Below are positions 1-5,222 of a DNA stretch of 5,222 bases, one piece after another; positions within the stretch are counted from its first letter, which is position 1; every line of letters starts with the position of its first letter. The stretch lies in contig CAAGJS010000305.1 in NCBI GenBank assembly GCA_900770275.1, positions 1 to 5,222 on the forward strand, read 5' to 3'. Origin of the DNA: Erysipelotrichaceae bacterium. Its GTDB lineage: Bacteria > Bacillota_I > Bacilli_A > Erysipelotrichales > Erysipelotrichaceae. The notes beneath the pieces were generated by a model, which did no database searches, had not been told where the DNA came from, and was given only the letters and a program-made list of their open reading frames with translations. Position numbers and translations under genes: made by a program.

Positions 1-170
1 ATCGGGAACATGGCAATACGCACAATCGTATACTCCGCCATCGTCACCATATTGGAATTGGTATAGGCATAAAGAAAAAGATTCAGGAAAATCGAAGACA
101 TCTGGTAAGCCAGATAGAAGACGCCAAGAATCAGAATCGTCAGCTTCTCGTTTTTCGAAAATGAAGCCAT
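1..170 (-). CDS. MFS-like membrane transporter, N-terminal fragment
   Basis: This is the first 56 codons of a gene reading leftwards out of the window. The ATG (complement of 168-170) is preceded by GGGAG (complement of 178-182) at a spacing of 7. A short polar N-terminus with Lys and Glu is followed by a hydrophobic segment at about residues 10-33, and a second appears to begin near residue 44. The segment containing F-L-N-L-F-L-Y, then an acidic residue and Y-T-I, resembles the first helices of Firmicutes major facilitator proteins of the YqgE kind; this is recognition by eye. Substrate is unknown. It lies 76 bases downstream of the LysR-type gene on the same strand with no terminator between them, so the two may share a transcript. 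With only two helices visible, another multi-helix membrane family is possible. Confidence 0.6.
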   Translation of the reverse strand, partial: MASFSKNEKLTILILGVFYLAYQMSSIFLNLFLYAYTNSNMVTMAEYTIVRIAMFP

Positions 171-198
171 GTTATTTCTCCCGCCTCAACATCCTATG

Positions 199-220
199 CC
201 CGCCGGCGGGTTCATTGAAC
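199..220. repeat. Two abutting palindromes upstream of the MFS-like gene
   Basis: A 12-bp perfect palindrome CCCGCCGGCGGG (199-210) runs directly into an 11-bp perfect inverted repeat GTTCATTGAAC (210-220, central T); they share one G. They lie in the 76-base gap between the LysR-type gene and the MFS-like gene, about 30-50 bases before the latter's start codon. No T-run follows on either strand, so this is not a normal intrinsic terminator. A protein binding site or an RNA structure in the leader of the MFS-like gene is possible. The palindromes are seen directly; any role is inference. Confidence 0.3.
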
Positions 221-246
221 GATGCAGTTTTCTTTGGGCGGCTTTT

Positions 247-1134
247 TTACCTGTCGAGCTGCTTCAGAACGGCCGGCGCATTTGTCCTGATGAAATTGAT
301 GAACGTCTTTGCCGCATAGGGCAGTGCCTCATAGCTGCGCCACCCCAGTGCAATCGTACGCTCAAACGGCTCCGTGATTGGAACCACTGCTACATCCTTC
401 GCATAGCCGGCAAGCGTGAGACGAAACAGGATGGAATAGCCCATCTCCTTCTGCACCATCGTCAGAATCGAATAGTCATCCGTCACCTTGTAGCGGATAT
501 CGGGATGAAGATGATATGTCTCAAATGCCTTGAGAGCTACGCTGTGCTCACCTTCATCCAGCTGAATGTAGGGAAGAGGCTCCAGCTGTTTCAGGGAGAC
601 GGATGTGTTCTTACTGATCGGTGAGGATTTGGGAAGGACTGCCATCATTGTGTCGCTGTAGATCGGTTCCGTTTCAATGCCCGTAACAAATTCGGGGTTC
701 ACGAAGCCGAAGTCCAGCCGCCCGCTGCGAATATCGGCCGCAATCGAATCATATTCCCCCTGACGCAGTTCAAATCTTGCCTCAGGATAGATTTTCTGAA
801 AGTCATGCATCAAAGGAGGAAGAAGGTTGCGGCTCACACTCGTAAAGGTGCCGATGCGGATCACGGCTCTTGTCAGGCCTGCCATCTCCTTTTTCTTTTC
901 TTCCAGTGCCTTTTCGGCTGTACCGACGGCCTGAAAATAGGGAAGATAGTCTTCCCCGTCCCTGGTCAGCGTGATCCCGTTTTTTCCCCGCAGAAGAAGG
1001 GTGGTGCCCGTTTCCTCTTCCAGTGAACGGATGGCCTGTGAGATGGCGGACTGCGAATAGCCAAGAGCTTCCGCAGCTTTCGTAAACGAACGGCTTTGTA
1101 TCACCTGAAGAAAGATCTGACAGCGATTATCCAT
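247..1134 (-). CDS. LysR-type transcriptional regulator, divergent from azlCD
   Basis: A complete 295-residue protein, normal for the LysR family. The winged helix-turn-helix occupies about residues 3-60; the core at 18-38 has the typical T-K-A-A-E-A-L, S-Q-S-A-I-S and I-R-S-L-E pattern, followed by an L-x-R and I-T-L-T-R-D-G wing. A linker helix (about 61-88) rich in Lys and Glu leads to the two-lobed effector-binding domain from about residue 90, with T98-S99 at the usual ligand-pocket position and G-R-L-D-F-G-F at 138-144. The ATG start fits AAGGAA (complement of 1140-1145) with 5-base spacing. The gene is divergent from azlCD and shares its control region, which suggests it senses an amino acid or related metabolite and controls that exporter. 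The effector cannot be read from sequence. In other bacteria azl/brnFE exporters are often controlled by Lrp-type proteins, so a LysR-type partner is a variation. It may be co-transcribed with the downstream MFS-like gene. Confidence 0.93.
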   Translation of the reverse strand: MDNRCQIFLQVIQSRSFTKAAEALGYSQSAISQAIRSLEEETGTTLLLRGKNGITLTRDGEDYLPYFQAVGTAEKALEEKKKEMAGLTRAVIRIGTFTSVSRNLLPPLMHDFQKIYPEARFELRQGEYDSIAADIRSGRLDFGFVNPEFVTGIETEPIYSDTMMAVLPKSSPISKNTSVSLKQLEPLPYIQLDEGEHSVALKAFETYHLHPDIRYKVTDDYSILTMVQKEMGYSILFRLTLAGYAKDVAVVPITEPFERTIALGWRSYEALPYAAKTFINFIRTNAPAVLKQLDR

Positions 1135-1148
1135 AAGTATTCCTTATG
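1132..1148. promoter_or_regulatory. LysR-type operator: 17-bp inverted repeat with T-N11-A
   Basis: CATAAG-TATTC-CTTATG is a perfect inverted repeat with 6-bp arms and a 5-base centre. T1134 and A1146 satisfy the T-N11-A rule for LysR-type recognition sites. Its centre (1140) is about 64 bases before the predicted azlC transcription start (about 1204), where LysR-type proteins usually hold their primary site. It also covers the predicted transcription start, the AAGGAA ribosome binding site and the ATG of the regulator gene, which fits autorepression. In the regulator mRNA the same arms could form a 6-bp hairpin hiding the ribosome binding site and start codon. Binding by this regulator is inferred. 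Confidence 0.6.
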
Positions 1149-1153
1149 CAACT

Positions 1154-1184
1154 ATTATAAAGATCCGTTTTACTGATGCGGCAA
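1154..1184 (-). promoter_or_regulatory. Predicted promoter of the LysR-type gene
   Basis: On the minus strand there is a perfect -10 TATAAT (complement of 1154-1159) and a -35 TTGCCG (complement of 1179-1184, four of six consensus bases) with a 19-base spacer, slightly long. Transcription would start near 1147, giving a leader of only about 13 bases. The spacer contains the -35 element of the opposing azlC promoter, so the two promoters occupy the same DNA. Confidence 0.5.
1157..1171. promoter_or_regulatory. Possible second, degenerate LysR-type site
   Basis: The 15 bases ATAAAGATCCGTTTT match the core of the operator (1133-1147, ATAAGTATTCCTTAT) at 10 of 15 positions, 24 bases further along. 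The centre (1164) is about 40 bases before the predicted azlC transcription start, and the site touches the azlC -35 element, as activation subsites of LysR-type proteins do. The final A of T-N11-A is missing, so it would be weak or occupied only in one ligand state. The match may be chance in AT-rich DNA. Confidence 0.25.
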
Positions 1185-1197
1185 TGAATTCAATAAT
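1169..1197 (+). promoter_or_regulatory. Predicted promoter of azlCD
   Basis: The -35 TTTACT (1169-1174, four of six consensus bases) and -10 AATAAT (1192-1197, five of six) are separated by exactly 17 bases. Transcription would start near 1204, leaving a leader of about 38 bases before the azlC ATG. The weak -35 suits a promoter needing an activator, and the inverted repeat at 1132-1148 is well placed for that. Confidence 0.5.
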
Positions 1198-1221
1198 GAG
1201 AGCAGAAAAGACAGGAAAGGA

Positions 1222-1245
1222 ATGTATTCGACTGAATTTCTATGA
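1222..1245 (+). CDS. Seven-codon leader frame ending on the azlC start codon
   Basis: ATG at 1222 opens a frame reading M-Y-S-T-E-F-L and stopping at TGA 1243-1245, which overlaps the azlC ATG (1242-1244) as ATGA. AGGA at 1213-1216 lies five bases before this leader ATG. The next purine block, AAAGGA at 1216-1221, is about 20 bases before the azlC ATG, too far to serve it well, and no other Shine-Dalgarno sequence is closer. Translation of the leader followed by reinitiation at ATGA would therefore explain how azlC is read. Alternatives are that azlC uses a weak leaderless-like site, or that an indel separates a true start at 1222 from the azlC frame: adding one base would join the two frames and extend AzlC at its N-terminus. 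Confidence 0.35.
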   Translation: MYSTEFL

Positions 1246-1991
1246 CTACCGTCGCCGCTGAAGATATAAAAATCCCCCACCGTTGGGATAACCGCATCGA
1301 ATTTGCACAGGGAATCAAGGATGGGATCCCCATCATGACGGGCTACTTCGCCGTCTCCTTCGCATTGGGTATTGCCATGCGCAACGCCGGTCTCAGCCCC
1401 GTGGAAGGTCTGATGATGAGCGTACTGAATACGGCTTCGGCAGGCGAATATGCCGCTATCACGATGATCGTCTCCAATGCCAGTCTTTTTGAGACGGCGC
1501 TGATGACGCTGATCGTCAATGCGCGCTACTTCCTGATGAGCTGCTCACTGTCGCAGAAGCTATCCCCTGTGACACCGATGAGGCACCGCCTGGGCATCAG
1601 CTTTGCGATTACAGATGAACTGTTTGCCATTGCGGCTTCCCGCAAGGGACACCTCAATCCCTTCTATTACTATGGTGCCGCCTTTGTTGCGATCCCGGGA
1701 TGGGCGGCAGGCACGGTGCTTGGCGTCATTGCCGGATCGGCGCTGCCAACATTGCTGGTCAGCAGTCTGAGTGTGGCGCTGTATGGCATGTTCCTGGCGG
1801 TCATCATTCCACCCTGCAAGGGTGACCGTATTCTGCGGAGGATCGTTGTCTGCAGCTTTATTCTTTCGTATCTTGCCAGTGTTGTGCCGGGTATTTCTTC
1901 GTTAAGCTCCGGTACGCAGATCATCGTGCTGACCGTTGCGATTGCGGCCTTTGCGGCCTGGAAACATCCGATTCCGGAGGATCTGAAATGA
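1242..1991 (+). CDS. azlC: AzlC: branched-chain amino acid exporter, large subunit
   Basis: A 249-residue integral membrane protein, close to the usual size of AzlC/YgaZ/BrnF proteins. These pair with a small AzlD/YgaH/BrnE partner to export branched-chain amino acids (valine, leucine, isoleucine, also methionine in some species) or toxic analogues such as azaleucine. A polar 28-residue N-terminus is followed by hydrophobic segments at about residues 29-47, 53-77 and 82-103, several more between about 145 and 190, and two at the C-terminus. Family landmarks are G-L-S-P-V-E-G (50-56), A-G-E-Y-A-A (67-72), N-A-R-Y-F-L-M-S (93-100) and T-D-E (124-126). An in-frame TGA at 1233-1235 rules out an upstream ATG, so ATG 1242 is the first available start, although it lacks a well-spaced ribosome binding site (see the leader frame). 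The stop overlaps the azlD start. Probably controlled by the divergent LysR-type protein. The exact substrate is inferred from family only. Confidence 0.92.
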   Translation: MTTVAAEDIKIPHRWDNRIEFAQGIKDGIPIMTGYFAVSFALGIAMRNAGLSPVEGLMMSVLNTASAGEYAAITMIVSNASLFETALMTLIVNARYFLMSCSLSQKLSPVTPMRHRLGISFAITDELFAIAASRKGHLNPFYYYGAAFVAIPGWAAGTVLGVIAGSALPTLLVSSLSVALYGMFLAVIIPPCKGDRILRRIVVCSFILSYLASVVPGISSLSSGTQIIVLTVAIAAFAAWKHPIPEDLK

Positions 1992-2287
1992 AGAGTGTCT
2001 GGACCTATATCTTTGTGATGGCGGCGGTAACGTATACGATCCGTGCTCTGCCGATGACGCTGCTGCGCAAACCGATCAAGAACCGCTTCATCCGTTCGTT
2101 TCTCTATTACGTTCCCTATGTGACGCTGGCGGTGATGACGTTTCCGGCAATTCTCAGTACCTCAGGCAATATGTGGGCAGGACTGGCGGCGTTTGCGGCG
2201 GGACTGTTTCTGAGCTGGCGCAATGCAGGATTGTTTGCAACGGCGGCCGGCTGCTGTGCGGCGGTGCTGATTGGGAGCCTGGTCTGA
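1988..2287 (+). CDS. azlD: AzlD: branched-chain amino acid exporter, small subunit
   Basis: A 99-residue, very hydrophobic protein of AzlD/YgaH/BrnE type and typical length, the obligate small partner of AzlC. Four hydrophobic segments are visible at about residues 4-22, 40-57, 61-76 and 81-98. Family landmarks are T-Y-T-I-R-A-L-P (15-22), a basic stretch at 27-36, and F-L-Y-Y-V-P-Y (38-44) leading to M-T-F-P-A-I-L (50-56). The ATG overlaps the azlC stop as ATGA, and GGAGG (1976-1980) stands seven bases before it, so it has a strong ribosome binding site of its own in addition to coupling. Co-occurrence with azlC in this order is the normal family arrangement. No terminator follows, so transcription may run on into the ABC gene. 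Confidence 0.92.
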   Translation: MKSVWTYIFVMAAVTYTIRALPMTLLRKPIKNRFIRSFLYYVPYVTLAVMTFPAILSTSGNMWAGLAAFAAGLFLSWRNAGLFATAAGCCAAVLIGSLV

Positions 2288-2334
2288 TTCTGCAAAATCG
2301 GAAATATGTATACGTGATCCTGCGGCTAGTCTGA

Positions 2335-2345
2335 GTACACTGTAC
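2335..2345. promoter_or_regulatory. Short inverted repeat before the ABC transporter gene
   Basis: GTACA-C-TGTAC is a perfect 11-bp inverted repeat with a one-base centre, ending 15 bases before the ABC gene's ATG and overlapping a weak -10-like TACACT (2336-2341). TATGTA (2305-2310) and TACATA (2343-2348) form a second, wider inverted pair. TACA/TGTA arms recall BlaI/CopY-type operators, but those have a two-base centre, so assignment to that family is not supported. I see no convincing -35 for a separate promoter in the 73-base gap (2288-2360). Confidence 0.25.
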
Positions 2346-2360
2346 ATAGGAAAAAAGACG

Positions 2361-5222
2361 ATGCTGCAGGTAGTCGATCTCTGTAAACAGTACAAAACCG
2401 GCACCCTGGTGCAGCAGGCTCTGGACCATGTCAGTCTCAGCCTGCGCGATAACGAGTTCGTCGCCATTCTTGGACCTTCGGGTTCCGGAAAGACGACGCT
2501 TTTAAACGTGATCGGCGGCCTGGACCGCTATGATTCGGGCGACTTGATCATCAATGGCGTGTCGACGAAAAAATACCGGGACCGTGACTGGGACTCCTAT
2601 CGCAACCATACGATCGGCTTCGTCTTTCAAAGCTACAATCTGATTCCGCACCAGACGGTGCTTGCCAATGTAGAGCTTGCACTGACGATCTCCGGCGTTT
2701 CGGGACAGGAACGACGGCAGCGGGCAATTGCGGCCTTGGAAAAGGTTGGCCTCGGGGATCAGCTGCACAAGCTGCCCAATCAGATGTCGGGCGGCCAGAT
2801 GCAGAGGGTGGCGATTGCCCGTGCCCTGGTCAATGATCCGGACATTCTGCTGGCGGATGAGCCGACCGGTGCTCTTGATACGCAGAACAGCATACAGATC
2901 ATGGATCTGCTCAAGGAAGTGGCGAGCGACCGTCTTGTGGTCATGGTTACCCATAACCCGGATCTTGCAAAGCAGTATGCGACAAGAATCGTCTATCTCA
3001 AGGATGGGAAAATTCAGGGCGACACCAATCCTTATGAGGTTGATACGAAGGGGCAGCCTGCACCGGTTCATCGCAGCTTTGGAAAGTCGGCGATGAACTT
3101 CCTGACGGCGCTGCAGCTGAGCTTCAACAATCTGCGGACGAAGATGAAGCGGACGCTGCTGGTGGCCTTTGCCGGGTCGATCGGCATCGTTGGCATCGGT
3201 CTTGTGCAGTCCTTGTCCAATGGCGTTACGAACTACATCAAGACAGTGGAAGAAGAGACGCTGTCTCAGTATCCATTGGAGATCATGAAAAGTTCCTTTT
3301 CCATTGCCGGTCTGATGAATGAATCCAGTGATCCGACGGCCATGATGCATGACGATGACCGTGTCCATGAGCGTCAGATCGTCTATGAGGCGCTGTCGGA
3401 ACTTTCGGAAAATGATCTGGCAAGTTTCCGGGCATATCTGGAAAGTGACGACTGCCCGATTGATGAATACGCGAATGATGTGGAATATATCTACAACGTG
3501 AAGCCGCAGATTTATTCGGACTTCAATGGCAGTGTGCGTCAGGTGTGCCCGGATACGACGATGGACCGGCTTGGCCTTTCAGGGGCGGCACTGGCTTCTT
3601 CGTCCTATACCATGAGCATGGAATCGTTCTTTGCGCTGCCGAAGAAGAAGGAGCTCTACGAAAATCAATACACGATCAAGGCGGGACACTGGCCCGAGTC
3701 GCGGAATGAAATGGTGCTGGTGCTGAGCGGCTATGGCAACATTTCGGATCTTCTGCTGTATACGATGGGGCTAAAAGATGCCAGTGAGCTTGATGCGGCC
3801 GTCTCTGCCTACAGCAGTCAGACGAAGGCATCGATTCCTGCCAGTGAGAAGGTGTATGACTACGACGATTTTCTCGGTATTTCGTTCAAGCGTATCAATG
3901 CCGGCGATCTTTATACATATGACTCAGATCTTGGCGTTTACATCAGCAAGTCGGATGATGCGGACTATGTGAAGCAGCTGGTGGATCAGGGCGAAGATCT
4001 TACGATTGTCGGTGTCGCTGTTCCTGACAATGCCAGTGAAGGATCGATGTTGACGATGGGAATTTATTATCCCGATTCATTGACGGAAGAAGTGATCGCG
4101 GAAGGAAAGAATACGGCGATCGTACAGAGTCAGCTTGCGACGCCGGATGTCAATGTCCTCAGCGGCAAGCCTTTCGATGATCCGGATAAAATCGGTAGCC
4201 TGGACTTTGAGAAACTCATCAATATCGATACGTCAAAGATGCGCCAGGCCTTCTCGGTTGACAGCAGTTCTCTGCAGGTCAATCTGAACGGTATGGATGT
4301 TTCGTCGCTGAACATCGGGGATGCGATCGATTACAATGCGCTCTCATCGCAGGTTCCCTCAATGTCAGAGCAGGATCTCGTCTCGCTTTTCAAGGATCTG
4401 AATCTGAAGGTTGATACGGATCAGATGTTCCGTCTGTTTCAGAGTCTGTTGACGGGCTATCAGAATTCGGACAGCTTCGGGCAGTATACGGATGCCTATC
4501 TTGCCTATCTAAAGACCGATGCGGCCAGAACCATTCTCATTGATGACATCAAGGAGATCATCAGCGCTTCCAGTGCGGCAATTCTTACGCCGGATGAGGT
4601 GAAGGCGGCCAATCAGGTGTTCTTCGATGCCTATGAGAAATATCTTGAGGAACATCCGATCCAGGATGGAGAAACAATTGCCCAAAGCATGCAGGCATTT
4701 CTGGAAAGCGATGAAGGGCAGGCGGCCGCAAAGCAGGCGTCGGATCAGCTGATTGCGGCGATGGGAAGCGTGGAACTTTCCAAGGATCAGATTGATAAGG
4801 TGATCAATGATCTGAATAACGGCTATCAGACGTTCCATGATGATCCGGCTAATAACGTAAGCAATGCGCCTTCCTCTTTGCAGGACAGTTTTTCGCAGTA
4901 TATCAACAGTGCACAGGCGCAGGCACTGATCAGCGATGCGATTCCGAAGATCGTAAACGTCGATGCGGTGGAGCAGGCCTTTGCCTCGAAGCTTGGTACG
5001 ATGCTCAATGGCTATACACAAAGTGCGGTGCAGGCAATTTCGTCGGCGATGGAACAGGCGGCCGGAACTATGATTTCAAAGGTGAGCAATGAAATCAACC
5101 GGCAGATTCAGGACCTGGCAAAACGTCTTCCGGGGGCGATCCGCATCAATCAGTCGACGTTCGCTTCGGCGATATCTCTTCGGATGGATGAGAATCAGCT
5201 GATGGAGCTGTTTCAGTCGCTG
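2361..5222 (+). CDS. Fused ABC ATPase/FtsX-MacB-type permease, C-terminus missing
   Basis: One uninterrupted frame of 954 codons, open at the window edge. Start ATG 2361 is preceded by AGGA (2348-2351) with nine-base spacing; no in-frame ATG lies upstream in the gap. Residues 1-220 are a complete ABC ATPase: A-loop Y11, Walker A G-P-S-G-S-G-K-T (38-45), Q-loop Q90, signature M-S-G-G-Q (142-146), Walker B I-L-L-A-D-E-P with catalytic E167, D-loop A-L-D (171-173) and switch H198. All catalytic residues are present, so it should hydrolyse ATP. A linker leads to the first membrane helix (about 265-285), followed by S-N-G-V and Y-I-K, as in LolD/MacB-like fused transporters of Firmicutes. Everything from about residue 290 to 954 lacks another membrane helix and should be outside the cell; only two cysteines (C365, C396) occur there. 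The distal part is a helical repeat region. The missing C-terminus should hold three more helices. Family roles include export of peptides or lipids and resistance to antimicrobial peptides; the substrate here is unknown. No sensor kinase or separate permease gene is adjacent in the window. Confidence 0.9.
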   Translation, partial: MLQVVDLCKQYKTGTLVQQALDHVSLSLRDNEFVAILGPSGSGKTTLLNVIGGLDRYDSGDLIINGVSTKKYRDRDWDSYRNHTIGFVFQSYNLIPHQTVLANVELALTISGVSGQERRQRAIAALEKVGLGDQLHKLPNQMSGGQMQRVAIARALVNDPDILLADEPTGALDTQNSIQIMDLLKEVASDRLVVMVTHNPDLAKQYATRIVYLKDGKIQGDTNPYEVDTKGQPAPVHRSFGKSAMNFLTALQLSFNNLRTKMKRTLLVAFAGSIGIVGIGLVQSLSNGVTNYIKTVEEETLSQYPLEIMKSSFSIAGLMNESSDPTAMMHDDDRVHERQIVYEALSELSENDLASFRAYLESDDCPIDEYANDVEYIYNVKPQIYSDFNGSVRQVCPDTTMDRLGLSGAALASSSYTMSMESFFALPKKKELYENQYTIKAGHWPESRNEMVLVLSGYGNISDLLLYTMGLKDASELDAAVSAYSSQTKASIPASEKVYDYDDFLGISFKRINAGDLYTYDSDLGVYISKSDDADYVKQLVDQGEDLTIVGVAVPDNASEGSMLTMGIYYPDSLTEEVIAEGKNTAIVQSQLATPDVNVLSGKPFDDPDKIGSLDFEKLINIDTSKMRQAFSVDSSSLQVNLNGMDVSSLNIGDAIDYNALSSQVPSMSEQDLVSLFKDLNLKVDTDQMFRLFQSLLTGYQNSDSFGQYTDAYLAYLKTDAARTILIDDIKEIISASSAAILTPDEVKAANQVFFDAYEKYLEEHPIQDGETIAQSMQAFLESDEGQAAAKQASDQLIAAMGSVELSKDQIDKVINDLNNGYQTFHDDPANNVSNAPSSLQDSFSQYINSAQAQALISDAIPKIVNVDAVEQAFASKLGTMLNGYTQSAVQAISSAMEQAAGTMISKVSNEINRQIQDLAKRLPGAIRINQSTFASAISLRMDENQLMELFQSL
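4404..5135 (+). repeat. Degenerate ~60-residue protein repeat, four copies, in the ABC extracellular domain
   Basis: Within the ABC protein, residues 682 to about 925 fall into four similar units. Each opens with an acidic residue and a helix ending in a small residue plus Tyr. The anchors are D687/Y700, D745/Y758, D809/Y822 and D868/Y885, so the Tyr anchors repeat at 58, 64 and 63 residues. The Asp-to-Tyr distance is 13 in the first three units and 17 in the fourth. A second motif, aromatic-[L/I]-x-[S/T]-x-x-[A/G]-[Q/R], recurs at Y716, F780 and Y847 in the first three units. Lys, Glu, Gln and Ala dominate and Pro is sparse, which points to helices, perhaps a stalk. The similarity is at protein level; the DNA is not a tandem repeat. 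Found by eye, not by a scored alignment. Confidence 0.5.

Noticed and set aside
199..246. Intrinsic terminator for the LysR-type gene
   Set aside because: The GC-rich palindrome at 199-210 has no usable loop, and no T-run follows in the minus-strand direction.
169..624. Plus-strand open frame of 151 codons opposite the end of the LysR-type gene
   Set aside because: It overlaps a clear family member on the other strand, and its product resembles no known protein. The ATG has no convincing ribosome binding site.
1242..2287. azlCD as a split or frameshifted single gene
   Set aside because: The four-base ATGA overlap, the separate strong GGAGG site and the normal lengths of both subunits show the standard two-gene arrangement.
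2162..2467. Overlapping minus-strand frames across the end of azlD and the start of the ABC gene
   Set aside because: Both plus-strand genes are well supported there, and the minus-strand products are low-complexity Arg/Ser/Cys-rich translations.
2502..3368. Long open frame on the minus strand (288 codons) opposite the ABC gene
   Set aside because: It lies entirely antisense to the ATPase and first membrane helix, whose motifs are intact in the plus-strand frame. Its translation is rich in Arg, His and Gln with no recognisable domain, typical of a codon-bias shadow.
4509..5021. Minus-strand open frame of 170 codons opposite the repeat region
   Set aside because: It is antisense to the continuous ABC frame, lacks a recognisable domain and is explained by the codon bias of the plus-strand gene.
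2361..5222. Frameshift or gene boundary between a separate ATPase gene and a permease gene
   Set aside because: The reading frame was followed codon by codon from 2361 to 5222 without a stop, and the linker between ATPase and first helix is continuous, so this is a true fusion.

Overview
This 5.2 kb window looks like an ordinary chromosomal stretch of a Bacillota (Firmicutes) bacterium with roughly even GC content. The proteins are of Firmicutes type, and the fused ATPase/permease resembles those of Erysipelotrichia or Lactobacillales. The lineage guess is low confidence, and no phage, insertion sequence, tRNA, rRNA or CRISPR array is visible.

Layout. Minus strand, left side: the first 56 codons of an MFS-like membrane transporter (170 to 1, running off the window) lie downstream of a complete LysR-type regulator gene (1134 to 247). 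Plus strand, right side: azlC (1242-1991) and azlD (1988-2287) overlap by ATGA and encode a two-subunit branched-chain amino acid exporter. After a 73-base gap comes a very long open frame (2361 to the window edge, 954 codons so far) for an ABC transporter that fuses ATPase and FtsX/MacB-type permease in one chain. This last gene has no stop codon in the window, and no stop or frameshift interrupts the frame.

Control. The 107 bases between the LysR gene and azlC carry two divergent, interleaved promoters and a 17-bp perfect inverted repeat with LysR-type T-N11-A geometry. The repeat is centred about 64 bases upstream of the predicted azlC start of transcription and overlaps the regulator's own predicted start, ribosome binding site and start codon. 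This is the classical layout for a LysR-type protein that activates its divergent target and represses itself, so the regulator probably controls azlCD. A seven-codon leader frame ends on the azlC start codon and may drive azlC translation by coupling.

Most noteworthy. (1) The divergent LysR/azlCD control region. (2) The leader frame before azlC, which has no well-placed ribosome binding site of its own. (3) The extracellular part of the ABC protein, at least 660 residues, whose distal part contains a degenerate helical repeat of about 60 residues in at least four copies, with a possible fifth starting at the window edge. No clearly new multi-gene system is evident.
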